Below, one piece after another: positions 1 through 7,844 of a DNA stretch of 18,903 bases. The DNA is from an uncultured Calothrix sp. (GTDB lineage Bacteria; Cyanobacteriota; Cyanobacteriia; Cyanobacteriales; Nostocaceae). The translations under genes and the position numbers were made by a program. Numbering within the stretch: position 1 is the stretch's first letter; each line of letters opens with the position of its first letter. The DNA lies in contig CAKZYM010000574.1 of NCBI GenBank assembly GCA_937884685.1, positions 1-18,903 on the forward strand, given 5' to 3'. Under the pieces are notes generated by a model. It ran no database searches, was not told the origin of the DNA, and saw nothing but the letters and a program-made list of their open reading frames with translations.

Positions 1-75
1 CTTAACTAAATATCTATTATCCCTCATAATTTCAAGATTATTTTTTCCCTCTTCTCCCTCTAATTTAATAAACAA

Positions 76-110
76 CTACTTACTACTTACTACTTACTAC
101 TCCCTACCCC
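76..110. repeat. Heptamer tandem repeat (CTACTTA family)
   Basis: Five back-to-back 7-bp units are visible: three CTACTTA, then CTACTCC and CTACCCC. It lies 59 bp upstream of the first kinase gene in otherwise AT-rich sequence. The same unit family, with the same CTACTCC edge, recurs at 16146-16246. This matches the short tandemly repeated repetitive (STRR) heptamers known from heterocystous cyanobacteria. Its effect on the kinase promoter is unknown. Confidence 0.85.
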
Positions 111-169
111 TAATATTTACCAGTAAGATATATTACTGAGAAATATGAACCTAATTACTTGCTGATAAA

Positions 170-1861
170 ATGCTGCTCAACAACCGCTATCGTTTGCTTA
201 GGACCTTGGGAAGCGGTGGATTTGGAGAAACCTTTCTAGCTGAAGATACTCAGATACCTTCGATTCGCCGGTGTGTAATCAAGCAACTAAGAGTAATTCA
301 AGATAATCCTCAGACCTATGAACTAGTAAAACAAAGGTTTGGACGAGAAGCAGCAATATTAGAAGAATTGGGTGATGGTAACCCTCAAATACCAAGATTA
401 TACGCTTACTTTACTGAAAACCAACAGTTTTATTTAGCTCAGGAATACGTTCAAGGAAAAACCTTGAGCGAAACTGTTGCGAGTAACGGAAGTCTGAGTG
501 AGTCTGAGGTGCGAGAGGTATTAATTGCGATTTTGAATGTACTTGATTACGTTCATAGGAAAGGCATAGTTCACCGGGATATCAAACCAGAAAATATTAT
601 TATCCGCTCATCAGATAATCTACCAGTTTTAATTGATTTTGGTGCGGTTCGAGAGACGATGGCCGCGCAAATTAATTCTCATGGTGGTGTTACTAGTTCG
701 ATTGTCATCGGTACACCGGGATTTATGTCCATGGAACAAGCTGCTGGAAGGGCTGTTTTTGCCAGTGATTTATATAGTTTAGGATTAGTAGCTATTTATT
801 TATTAACCGCTCAACTACCCCAGCAATTGGAAAACGATAGCTATAGTGGTGAAATTATTTGGCCGAAAAATGATATCAGTCATAATCTTGCAGTAGTTTT
901 AGATAAAGCAATTCGTTCTCATGTTAGGGAACGTTTTTCTTCTGCAAAAGAAATGCTCGACGCGTTAATCTCCGAACCTACCTCGCAAACTATAGCATTG
1001 GCACCATCAACAGTATCAACAAGCGTAATTGTAAAACCCCCTCAGACAGGAAGTTGGTTAAAATCGGCACTATTAGGTAGTTTAGTTGGAGTAGGTACGC
1101 TGTTAGCTGTGATGTTTTTTCAACAAAGACAGCAACCAAAAATAATTACTGACAAAACATCAAACCCGACACTAACCCCAACTCAATCTGCTACTACACC
1201 TCCAACACAAGAACCGATTTCTTTTTATTATCTAGCAGATTCAGCATATCGGGATATTAATAACGCTAATAATCAAATAACAAATCTAAAGAATGCTGGC
1301 TATAGTCAAGCTGGTAAATTTTGGGTGCAGGACTATCCAAATTTATCTGGAAATCCATACCATCAAGTTTATACTGCAAAATTTAGCAGTCGTAGCAACT
1401 GTATTGATTCATTGAAAAATTACGTTCAACGCAATCAAGAAGCTTATTGTGCATTAGCTAGTGAAAATGCAAATGTATCGCCAAATTATTTCTATGGTTC
1501 TCAGATAAAAAGTTCCACAAAAGATTCTAAACTATCACCTTCTCAAGCAGTAATCAACTACTACAATACGATTAATAATCGCGATTATACAACTAGTTGG
1601 AATCAACTTACTGCAAAATTTCAAAGAGAAAAATCAAATAATAGATACTCCGAATATACAAACTGGTGGAACCAAGTCCAAAGAGTAGAAATTGAAACAG
1701 CAAAAAGCATAACATCAACTTCCAATACTGCAACGGTAGAAGTAAAACTTGAATATCAGATGAAATCGGGGAGAGTTATACCCGATGCTCAGCGCTTCAA
1801 ACTTATATGGAATCAAGTGCAAAAAAATTGGAACTTTGATGACTCAGAAAAGTTAAATTAA
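170..1861 (+). CDS. Membrane-anchored Ser/Thr protein kinase with SPOR-like and NTF2-like C-terminal region
   Basis: A Hanks-type kinase that should phosphorylate Ser/Thr on partner proteins. The glycine loop GSGGFGE is at residues 14-20, the ATP-anchoring lysine is K38 in VIKQL, the catalytic loop HRDIKPEN is at 135-142 and DFG at 156-158. The activation segment uses the cyanobacterial form GTPGFMSMEQ (181-190) instead of a classic APE. One hydrophobic segment at about 298-317 anchors the protein, placing the kinase inside and the C-terminus outside the membrane. Outside, a Pro/Thr-rich linker leads to a segment at about 352-430 that resembles a SPOR-type fold, then an NTF2-like segment at about 456-563; these two assignments are inferred from residue pattern only. 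The start has no Shine-Dalgarno but places the glycine loop at the usual distance. A paralogous kinase follows after 99 bp. Confidence 0.93.
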   Translation: MLLNNRYRLLRTLGSGGFGETFLAEDTQIPSIRRCVIKQLRVIQDNPQTYELVKQRFGREAAILEELGDGNPQIPRLYAYFTENQQFYLAQEYVQGKTLSETVASNGSLSESEVREVLIAILNVLDYVHRKGIVHRDIKPENIIIRSSDNLPVLIDFGAVRETMAAQINSHGGVTSSIVIGTPGFMSMEQAAGRAVFASDLYSLGLVAIYLLTAQLPQQLENDSYSGEIIWPKNDISHNLAVVLDKAIRSHVRERFSSAKEMLDALISEPTSQTIALAPSTVSTSVIVKPPQTGSWLKSALLGSLVGVGTLLAVMFFQQRQQPKIITDKTSNPTLTPTQSATTPPTQEPISFYYLADSAYRDINNANNQITNLKNAGYSQAGKFWVQDYPNLSGNPYHQVYTAKFSSRSNCIDSLKNYVQRNQEAYCALASENANVSPNYFYGSQIKSSTKDSKLSPSQAVINYYNTINNRDYTTSWNQLTAKFQREKSNNRYSEYTNWWNQVQRVEIETAKSITSTSNTATVEVKLEYQMKSGRVIPDAQRFKLIWNQVQKNWNFDDSEKLN

Positions 1862-1960
1862 AGTTTTGATAAAAATATTAGTAATCATATTTAAGTAAAT
1901 ATATAGAGGATAATTGTATTTTTTCGTGGCTATAGTTTAATAAATACTGGGTGTGAGCCT

Positions 1961-3502
1961 ATGATGACACCACCACTATTAAACGGTCGCTATAAAGTAA
2001 TTAAAGTTTTAGCTTCGGGAGGATTTGGAGAAACCTTTTTGGCTAAAGATATTCAAATGCCTTCTAAACGTAAATGTGTAATAAAACAGCTTAAGCCTGT
2101 GGAGCATAATCCACAAATATATGAACTAGTAAAAGAAAGATTTCAGCGAGAAGCTGCACTGTTAGAAGAACTAAGTGATGGTATCAATCAAATTCCCCAC
2201 CTATACGCTTACTTCAATCATGATGGGCAGTTTTACCTAGTTCAAGAATACATACAAGGAGACACCCTAGGAAAAAAGCTGCGAAAAGAAGGAAGATTAA
2301 ACGAAACTTTTGTCAAAGAAATTTTAATTAATATTTTACCAGTCTTAGAGTATATCCACGCAAAACGTATCGTTCACAGAGATATAAAACCAGATAATAT
2401 CCTAATTCGCTCAACAGATAATCAACCTGTTTTAATAGACTTTGGAGCAGTAAAGGAAACCATGCATACCGTGATGGTTGCTTCCGAAAATTCCACGAGG
2501 TCAATTGTAATCGGAACACCGGGATTTATGCCTAGCGAACAAACCGCAGGCAGACCGGTATATTCTAGCGATTTGTATAGTTTGGGACTAACTGCGATAT
2601 ACTTACTTACGGGTAAAATGCCCCAAGAATTACCTACTAATTCATCTACAGGTGAAATTATCTGGAAAGAATTTGCTCCTAATATTAGTCCCGACTTTGC
2701 CGCAATTTTAGATAAAGCGATTCAATCTCACCCAAGAGAACGCTTTTTAACTGCAAAAGAAATGCTGTTAGCTTTGCAACCTCCAAAGGTTGCGATTCCA
2801 GTTACAGTACCTAAAATTTCTTTACCGCTAAAGAAAAGCACTGAACCTCCGACTGTAATTTCACTACCATCACCAGAATCACAAGCTCAGCCATCAACAG
2901 TACTAGTCAATCAAGGAATGAAAGATTGGCAAAAAGCCACAATTATAGGTGGTGTAATTGGAGTTTTTATTGTTAGTGGAATGGTATTTATTAACAATCA
3001 AACACCAGATATTTTAGTTAGAAAAACATTAGCCGAAAAGAAAGATAATCCTGCTAAAAATACTGCAAATTTACTTAACTCGCCAAAATCATCAATTACA
3101 AAAGAAGCAGCAATTACAGTTATAAATAGATGGCAAGATGCAAAAAGACAATTATTTGCTCCTCCATTTAATCGGAGCCTTGGAACTGAATTGACAACAG
3201 GTGAAGCTTATAGAAAAAATATTGGTTCCGGTAGTTCGTTAGAATGGTTATCAAACAACAATTCCTACTATAGATATGGCGTACAAAGTATTGATTCCGT
3301 GGAAAAGTTTGTTGCTAGTAAAGATAGAGCAACAATTGAAATAATTTTTACTGAAGACCGAAAATTTTATAGAAATGGGAAAATAGTGACCGGTAAAAAT
3401 ACTTCATTTGATACTAGATTAGTCAGATATTCTTTAAAGTTAGAAAACGGAAAATTAAAAATTTCTGACTATGAAACTATCGATATTATCAGTAATCGTT
3501 AG
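1961..3502 (+). CDS. Membrane-anchored Ser/Thr protein kinase with ARC6/IMS-like C-terminal domain
   Basis: A second Hanks-type kinase, clearly paralogous to its upstream neighbour across the catalytic domain. It carries the VIKQL lysine (K42), HRDIKPDN (139-146) and DFG (160-162). The glycine loop reads ASGGFGE (18-24), so the first glycine of GxGxxG is alanine. A Pro/Ser-rich linker and one membrane span at about 326-345 follow. The outer part (about 378-510) has the look of the IMS domain (formerly DUF4101) found at the C-terminus of ARC6/CDP1-type plastid division proteins and on many cyanobacterial kinases. It starts with paired methionines at the N-terminus; neither start has a convincing ribosome site. 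The downstream serine hydrolase begins 76 bp later on the same strand, so co-transcription of the three genes is plausible but not proven. Confidence 0.92.
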   Translation: MMTPPLLNGRYKVIKVLASGGFGETFLAKDIQMPSKRKCVIKQLKPVEHNPQIYELVKERFQREAALLEELSDGINQIPHLYAYFNHDGQFYLVQEYIQGDTLGKKLRKEGRLNETFVKEILINILPVLEYIHAKRIVHRDIKPDNILIRSTDNQPVLIDFGAVKETMHTVMVASENSTRSIVIGTPGFMPSEQTAGRPVYSSDLYSLGLTAIYLLTGKMPQELPTNSSTGEIIWKEFAPNISPDFAAILDKAIQSHPRERFLTAKEMLLALQPPKVAIPVTVPKISLPLKKSTEPPTVISLPSPESQAQPSTVLVNQGMKDWQKATIIGGVIGVFIVSGMVFINNQTPDILVRKTLAEKKDNPAKNTANLLNSPKSSITKEAAITVINRWQDAKRQLFAPPFNRSLGTELTTGEAYRKNIGSGSSLEWLSNNNSYYRYGVQSIDSVEKFVASKDRATIEIIFTEDRKFYRNGKIVTGKNTSFDTRLVRYSLKLENGKLKISDYETIDIISNR

Positions 3503-3578
3503 TTGTTTCTTTTGTTAATTTCAGTTTGAATTAATTATAAATCAATCAAATAGTATAAATACATAAATTAAAATTAAA

Positions 3579-4736
3579 ATGAGAATCAGCGATAAAAAAC
3601 GCTCTACTCAATTATTACGGCTCCAATTTGTAGGAATAGTTACTGGAATAGCGCTAACAATTAGTTTAATAGGTTTATTTTTACATAAACAAAATACCGA
3701 TAATAATCAAATTGCAAAATCAGCAGATAAATCAACTTCCGAACTACCTTCATTGACCGTACCATCAGCTTCACCTCTTTCCCTAAATGAGACTATAGAT
3801 AATTCAGAATTAGCATATAATGTCCAAACTTCTCCTAATTTAAATAAAAATGAAAAATTACAGAAAACTGTTGATGAAATAGTTGATTTTACTAAAAATC
3901 AGAAATTTCCCATTCAAACACTATCAATCACAATAATTGATGTAGAAACCGGCGAATATGCGGGATATCAGCAAGAAAAACTGAGATATCCAGCAAGTGT
4001 AGTGAAATTATTTTGGATGGTCAATCTTTACGCTCAAATAGAAAAAGGTATTTTATCAGAAACAGAATTTCCTGAATATTTAGATGCAATGATTCAGAAA
4101 TCTGATAACGAAGCTGCAAGTTATATAGTTGATAGAATTACTAAAACTGAATATCGGCAAAATATTAAAGGAGAAGAATATAAAAACTGGCGAAAAAAAA
4201 GATTAAAAATTAATCAATACTTTCAAAAAGCAGGCTACAAAGATATTAATGTCAGTCAAAAAACATTTCCCATTCCATCTTTAAAACTTGCTAGACCAAA
4301 GGGTTCTGAATTAAAATTGCGAAAAAATTCCCAGAAAGCAAATCTTAATAAAATTTCGACCCAACAGGTTGCAAGATTACTATATGAAATTCATCACAAC
4401 AAATCGGTTTCAGAAAAATCAAGTTTAAAAATGGCAGAATTATTAACAATAGATGCTGGAACTAGAAATCTTAAGAGACATGATAAAAACCTAAATGAAT
4501 TTAACCCCGTAAGAGGATTTTTAAGCGCATCTTTACCAGACAAAGTTGACTTTAAAGGAAAAGCTGGATGGACTTCCGGTTCTAGAAACGATGCTGGTAT
4601 TATTACTACACCTAATGGTAAAAGTTATATTTTAGTTGTTTTTGGAGAAGATAGAGCTTATGCACACGATTGGCAGATATTTCCTGATATTTCACAATTA
4701 GTTTTTAATCAGATGAATAAATTAGAAATGGAATAG
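3579..4736 (+). CDS. Membrane-anchored class A beta-lactamase-like serine hydrolase
   Basis: A penicillin-recognising serine hydrolase of the class A beta-lactamase fold. The three active-site motifs are visible in order: SVVK (S140, K143), SDN (175-177) and KAG (328-330, in place of the usual KTG). One membrane span at about 17-36, after a basic N-terminus, points to an inner-membrane anchor with the catalytic domain in the periplasm. A low-complexity linker covers about 40-95. At 385 aa it is longer than a secreted beta-lactamase (about 290 aa), partly because of the anchor and a basic insertion at about 190-255. True beta-lactamase activity, peptidoglycan peptidase activity or a non-catalytic sensory role are all possible. 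A hairpin repeat starts 9 bp after the stop. Its position behind two envelope-anchored kinases suggests a cell-wall role. Confidence 0.87.
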   Translation: MRISDKKRSTQLLRLQFVGIVTGIALTISLIGLFLHKQNTDNNQIAKSADKSTSELPSLTVPSASPLSLNETIDNSELAYNVQTSPNLNKNEKLQKTVDEIVDFTKNQKFPIQTLSITIIDVETGEYAGYQQEKLRYPASVVKLFWMVNLYAQIEKGILSETEFPEYLDAMIQKSDNEAASYIVDRITKTEYRQNIKGEEYKNWRKKRLKINQYFQKAGYKDINVSQKTFPIPSLKLARPKGSELKLRKNSQKANLNKISTQQVARLLYEIHHNKSVSEKSSLKMAELLTIDAGTRNLKRHDKNLNEFNPVRGFLSASLPDKVDFKGKAGWTSGSRNDAGIITTPNGKSYILVVFGEDRAYAHDWQIFPDISQLVFNQMNKLEME

Positions 4737-4745
4737 GAAAAAATA

Positions 4746-4779
4746 TAGGGTGTGTTATGGCTTCAGCGTAACGCACCAT
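4746..4779 (+). repeat. Short hairpin repeat, copy 1
   Basis: A 34-bp element runs from TAGGGTGTGTTAT to CGTAACGCACCAT. Its arms 4749-4758 and 4768-4777 form a 10-bp stem in RNA with two G-U pairs. It starts 9 bp after the stop of the serine hydrolase gene. A longer copy on the opposite strand lies at 6742-6800. It may serve as a transcript 3' end or be a dispersed palindromic repeat; no U-tract follows, so a classical terminator is not supported. Confidence 0.75.
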
Positions 4780-4865
4780 TTATAATAGTGTTATGTCAAG
4801 AAAAATAGCTTTTATAGATAATTAATATAAAGTTTTTTACGTGAGTACAATACAATGCAGGGAAA

Positions 4866-4886
4866 CCTCACCTTATCAAGGAGAGG
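4866..4886. repeat. Small palindromic repeat just inside the longest HAD reading frame
   Basis: The arms 4866-4874 (CCTCACCTT) and 4878-4886 (AAGGAGAGG) pair over 9 positions with one mismatch around a 3-nt loop. The sequence resembles the CCTCTCCTTG-type dispersed repeats common in cyanobacterial intergenic DNA. It falls in the first codons of the longest possible HAD frame (ATG at 4855), which argues that those codons are leader sequence and not protein. Confidence 0.6.
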
Positions 4887-4965
4887 GGTGTATTTTATTC
4901 AACTGAAAACTGTTACGGTTTGGGTTTGTGGTATCTTTTCTTTATCTCTAGATATAAGCACATCC

Positions 4966-5634
4966 ATGCTAAATTCCTCATTTAAAATGTTAGCGACTGA
5001 TTATGATGGGACAATCGCTACTAGGGGTAGAATACCGGATAACGTTGAAAAAGCTTTATTAGAAGTTAAGCAAGCAGGTTTATTAATTGCTATCGTTACC
5101 GGAAGGGGATTTGATGATTTATTACGTGTGTGTCGTCAAATTAAAATATTTGATTTAATAGTTGCAGAAAATGGAGCAATAATATATTTTCCATCTCAGG
5201 ATAAAATCGAGCCTTTAGCTAATAAACCATCGATAGAATTTATTACTCAGTTGATGCAAAATAATATACCATTTCATCAACATCGGATAGAAACAATAGT
5301 TAGACGTAGATTTGCAGAAAAAGTTAACGTTATAATTGAAGAATTTAAATTTCCACTACATATCATTCCTCATCAAGATTATGCTTTGATATTACCAATA
5401 GGGATAAACAAAGCCAAAGGATTAGACAAAGCATTATCATATTTGAATATTACCAGTAATCAAGTAATCGCTGTGGGTGATGCAGAAAACGATTTAGATT
5501 TTTTTGATTATTGCGGATTTAGAGTAGCTGTCGGAAATGCTCAAGACGAAATAAAAGCTAAAGCTGATTGGATAGCGAATAAAGAAGAAGGTGAAGGTAT
5601 GATTGAATTTATTCGAGAATATTTACTGGTTTGA
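4966..5634 (+). CDS. HAD-superfamily phosphatase, Cof/SPP-like (subfamily IIB)
   Basis: A Mg-dependent haloacid dehalogenase-type phosphatase, cytoplasmic, 222 aa from this start. Motif I is DYDGT with nucleophile D12 and acid D14, motif II is the threonine of VTGRG (T45), motif III is probably K149, and motif IV is GDAENDLDF (D172, D176). The cap region at about 75-145 fits the C2-cap Cof/sucrose-phosphatase/archaeal phosphoglycolate-phosphatase branch; the substrate cannot be read from the sequence. The frame is open back to an ATG at 4855, but that extension includes a dispersed hairpin repeat and a hydrophobic stretch untypical of the family, so I prefer 4966; ATG 4987 is also possible. 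None has a good Shine-Dalgarno. hisC follows after 42 bp, which suggests co-expression; a role in histidine synthesis is only a guess. Confidence 0.87.
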   Translation: MLNSSFKMLATDYDGTIATRGRIPDNVEKALLEVKQAGLLIAIVTGRGFDDLLRVCRQIKIFDLIVAENGAIIYFPSQDKIEPLANKPSIEFITQLMQNNIPFHQHRIETIVRRRFAEKVNVIIEEFKFPLHIIPHQDYALILPIGINKAKGLDKALSYLNITSNQVIAVGDAENDLDFFDYCGFRVAVGNAQDEIKAKADWIANKEEGEGMIEFIREYLLV

Positions 5635-5676
5635 ACGCGGATTAAATGGATTAAAAGATTAACACTGATAACTGAA

Positions 5677-6729
5677 ATGACTAGCTTCTTCCGTCCTGAA
5701 ATTGATGTAGTGACTGGCTATATCCCTGGAGAACAGCCAAAATCAGATAGTAAAATAATTAAACTCAATAGTAACGAAAATCCCTATCCTCCTTCCCCGA
5801 AAGTAAAAGATGTTTTACAAAACTTTGATTGGGAATGGTTAAGAAGATATCCCGATTCTTCCGCTACTGATTTTCGTAAAGCAGTTAGTGAAACTTTGAA
5901 TGTCCCTACTGACTGGATAATTGTTGGTAACGGTAGCGATGAAGTTTTAAATTTAGTAATTCGTGCTTGTACGGATGTGAATAGAAAAGTAGTTTATCCC
6001 ATGCCTACTTACGTACTTTACCGTACTTTGGTGGAGATGCAGCCAGCCCAAACAGTAGAAATAGATTATCCCGAAGATTATAAATTACCGATAGATGAAT
6101 TAGTAAAAGCCGATGGTGCTGTTACTTTTATAGCCACTCCAAATAGTCCGTCGGGACATGTTGTTCCGATAGAAGATTTACGGGAATTAGCATCACGATT
6201 ATCTGGTGTTTTAGTGATTGATGAAGCTTATTGTGATTTTGCTGATAGTGATGCTTTATCTGTAGTAAAAGAATTTGAAAATGTGATTTCTATTCGTACT
6301 TTATCAAAGGGATATTCGCTTGCTGGAATAAGATTGGGATTTGGAATTGCGAATCAAAAATTATTATCTGGCTTATATAAAATCAAAGATAGTTATAATA
6401 TTGATGCTATTGCTTGTGCAATCGGTGCTGCTGCAATGCGCGACCAATATTATAAGAATAATTGTGCAGAAAAGGTTAAAAAATCTCGTAGCAAGCTATC
6501 AGAAGAATTAGAAAAATTAGGTTTTAAAGTTTGGGATTCTCAGACAAATTTTTTATTAAATCAGCCACCTAAAGGTAATGCTGAGTATTTGTATTTGAAG
6601 TTGAAAGAAAAAGGTATTTTAATTCGGTATTTTAAACAGGAAGGGTTGGAAGATAAGTTAAGGATTGCTGTTGGTACGGATGAGGAGAATAAGGTTTTGG
6701 TTGAGGCTTTGAGTGAGTTATTGAAATAA
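5677..6729 (+). CDS. hisC: Histidinol-phosphate aminotransferase
   Basis: A PLP-dependent class II aminotransferase that converts imidazole-acetol phosphate and glutamate to histidinol phosphate, a late step of histidine synthesis. Visible signatures are LNSNENP (30-36), the substrate-side GNGSDE (85-89 region), ATPNSPSG (153-160), DEAYCDF (182-188) and the Schiff-base lysine K211 in TLSKGYSLAGIRLGF, with R219 for the substrate phosphate/carboxylate. At 350 aa it has the normal family length. The start is supported by the N-terminal FFRPEI...YIPGEQP pattern typical of cyanobacterial HisC. The leader contains two short ACTGATA/ACTGAAA heptamers that run into the ATG. Some HisC-like enzymes act on aromatic amino acids, so substrate range is not certain. 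It is paired with the upstream HAD phosphatase. Confidence 0.93.
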   Translation: MTSFFRPEIDVVTGYIPGEQPKSDSKIIKLNSNENPYPPSPKVKDVLQNFDWEWLRRYPDSSATDFRKAVSETLNVPTDWIIVGNGSDEVLNLVIRACTDVNRKVVYPMPTYVLYRTLVEMQPAQTVEIDYPEDYKLPIDELVKADGAVTFIATPNSPSGHVVPIEDLRELASRLSGVLVIDEAYCDFADSDALSVVKEFENVISIRTLSKGYSLAGIRLGFGIANQKLLSGLYKIKDSYNIDAIACAIGAAAMRDQYYKNNCAEKVKKSRSKLSEELEKLGFKVWDSQTNFLLNQPPKGNAEYLYLKLKEKGILIRYFKQEGLEDKLRIAVGTDEENKVLVEALSELLK

Positions 6730-6741
6730 AGTCTTAGTACT

Positions 6742-6800
6742 ATGGTGCGTTACGCAATACCTACGGTAAGCCAAGGCTAGGCGCGATAACACACCCTACA
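6742..6800 (-). repeat. Short hairpin repeat, copy 2 (opposite orientation)
   Basis: Read on the minus strand this begins TAGGGTGTGTTAT and ends CGTAACGCACCAT, the same ends as the copy at 4746-4779, but with a longer middle that holds the small palindrome AGCCAAGGCT (6769-6778). Outer arms are 6744-6752 and 6787-6795. It starts 12 bp after the hisC stop. With copy 1 it brackets the HAD-hisC pair. Confidence 0.75.
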
Positions 6801-6838
6801 TATTTTATAAAAATCTACAGGATAATTCTATATAAAAC

Positions 6839-7708
6839 ATGAACAAAAACCGAAACCAACGAGCAAAAATAGCTCAAGAAACATTAGATATATTAAATCA
6901 AGGCTTTTATCAAAATCAGCATCAAGAAATAATTTATATTCAAAAAGAATTACAAAATGCAATCAATAATTCAATTCATTATTCAGAAAACGATTTTTCC
7001 AGAGTTTCTTCTCAATTAAAGAAAAAGAAAGTCAGTGAAAACCAAAATCCAATTCAGTTTGAAATAAATAACGAAACAACTTTAAATGCTGCAAGCAGAT
7101 TGGTAAGTCAACAAGGTTTTAATAAAGTATTGTGTTTAAACTTCGCTTCTGCAAAAAATCCCGGTGGTGGATTCCTTAATGGTAGTCAAGCACAGGAAGA
7201 AAGTTTAGCTAGAGCAACCGGACTTTATCCTTGTATTTCTCAAATGACCGAAATGTACGAGAAAAATAGATATTACGGTTCTTGTCTTTATCTCGACGAT
7301 ATGATTTATTCTCCCCAGATACCTGTAATCAGAGATGATGATGATAAATTATTAGATAAACCATTTTTAATTTCTATTTTAACTGTACCTGCTGTGAATG
7401 CTGGTGCTGTCAGAAAAAATGGTAAAAAACAGGAAATAAATAAAATTGAAAGTACGATGCTCGGACGTACAGAAAAACTATTATCTGTTGCTGCAACTCA
7501 TGATTACAAAGGTTTGGTTTTAGGTGCTTGGGGATGTGGTGTATTTAAAAATAATCCCGAAGATGTCGCAGGATATTTTCACTATCATCTTATAGAAAAT
7601 CATTTATTCACTGGTTTATTTGAAAAAATTTTTTTTGCGGTTTTAGATAATACTAAAGATGAAAATATTATCAATGCATTTAACACAAAATTTGAATTAG
7701 CAAATTAA
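6839..7708 (+). CDS. Poly(ADP-ribose) glycohydrolase-type macrodomain protein (TIGR02452/DUF2263 family)
   Basis: A cytoplasmic 289-aa protein with the PARG signature: GGG at 109-111, seven residues, then QEE at 119-121, where the second glutamate is the catalytic acid in characterised enzymes. NFASAKNPGGG ahead of it and LGAWGCGVFKNNP (228-240) are the expected ADP-ribose-binding loops. The N-terminal 100 residues match the architecture of the microbial PARG domain (DUF2263). The enzyme should hydrolyse ADP-ribose chains or related ADP-ribosyl conjugates. No ADP-ribosyltransferase or toxin partner is next to it, so it may reverse modifications made elsewhere or act in NAD/ADP-ribose clearance. 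The start has no clear Shine-Dalgarno. It stands alone, 109 bp after hisC and 136 bp before the next gene. Confidence 0.88.
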   Translation: MNKNRNQRAKIAQETLDILNQGFYQNQHQEIIYIQKELQNAINNSIHYSENDFSRVSSQLKKKKVSENQNPIQFEINNETTLNAASRLVSQQGFNKVLCLNFASAKNPGGGFLNGSQAQEESLARATGLYPCISQMTEMYEKNRYYGSCLYLDDMIYSPQIPVIRDDDDKLLDKPFLISILTVPAVNAGAVRKNGKKQEINKIESTMLGRTEKLLSVAATHDYKGLVLGAWGCGVFKNNPEDVAGYFHYHLIENHLFTGLFEKIFFAVLDNTKDENIINAFNTKFELAN

Positions 7709-7791
7709 TGGGCAAGATTTAAATGATTGTCACACAATGCTGCAATATTAAATAAGACGATAAAAACAATCAATATAAAAATCGAGCAGCT

Positions 7792-7833
7792 ACTGACAAC
7801 TGATAACTGCTCACTGTTTACTGTTCACTGATT
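7792..7833. repeat. Heptamer tandem repeat (ACTGNNN family)
   Basis: Six contiguous 7-bp units all begin ACTG (ACTGACA, ACTGATA, ACTGCTC, ACTGTTT, ACTGTTC, ACTGATT). The array ends 11 bp before the methyltransferase ATG, so it occupies most of that gene's leader. Two related units occur just before the hisC start at 5664-5677. Confidence 0.75.
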
Positions 7834-7844
7834 TAGGGGATTTT

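Noticed and set aside
2328..2519. Minus-strand frame inside the second kinase gene
   Set aside because: It lies within a well-supported kinase domain and has no ribosome site or recognisable protein pattern. The same reasoning removes the frames at 8167-8349, 8771-8965, 9401-9589, 10747-10971, 12039-12236, 13256-13465, 14971-15156 and 16471-16713.
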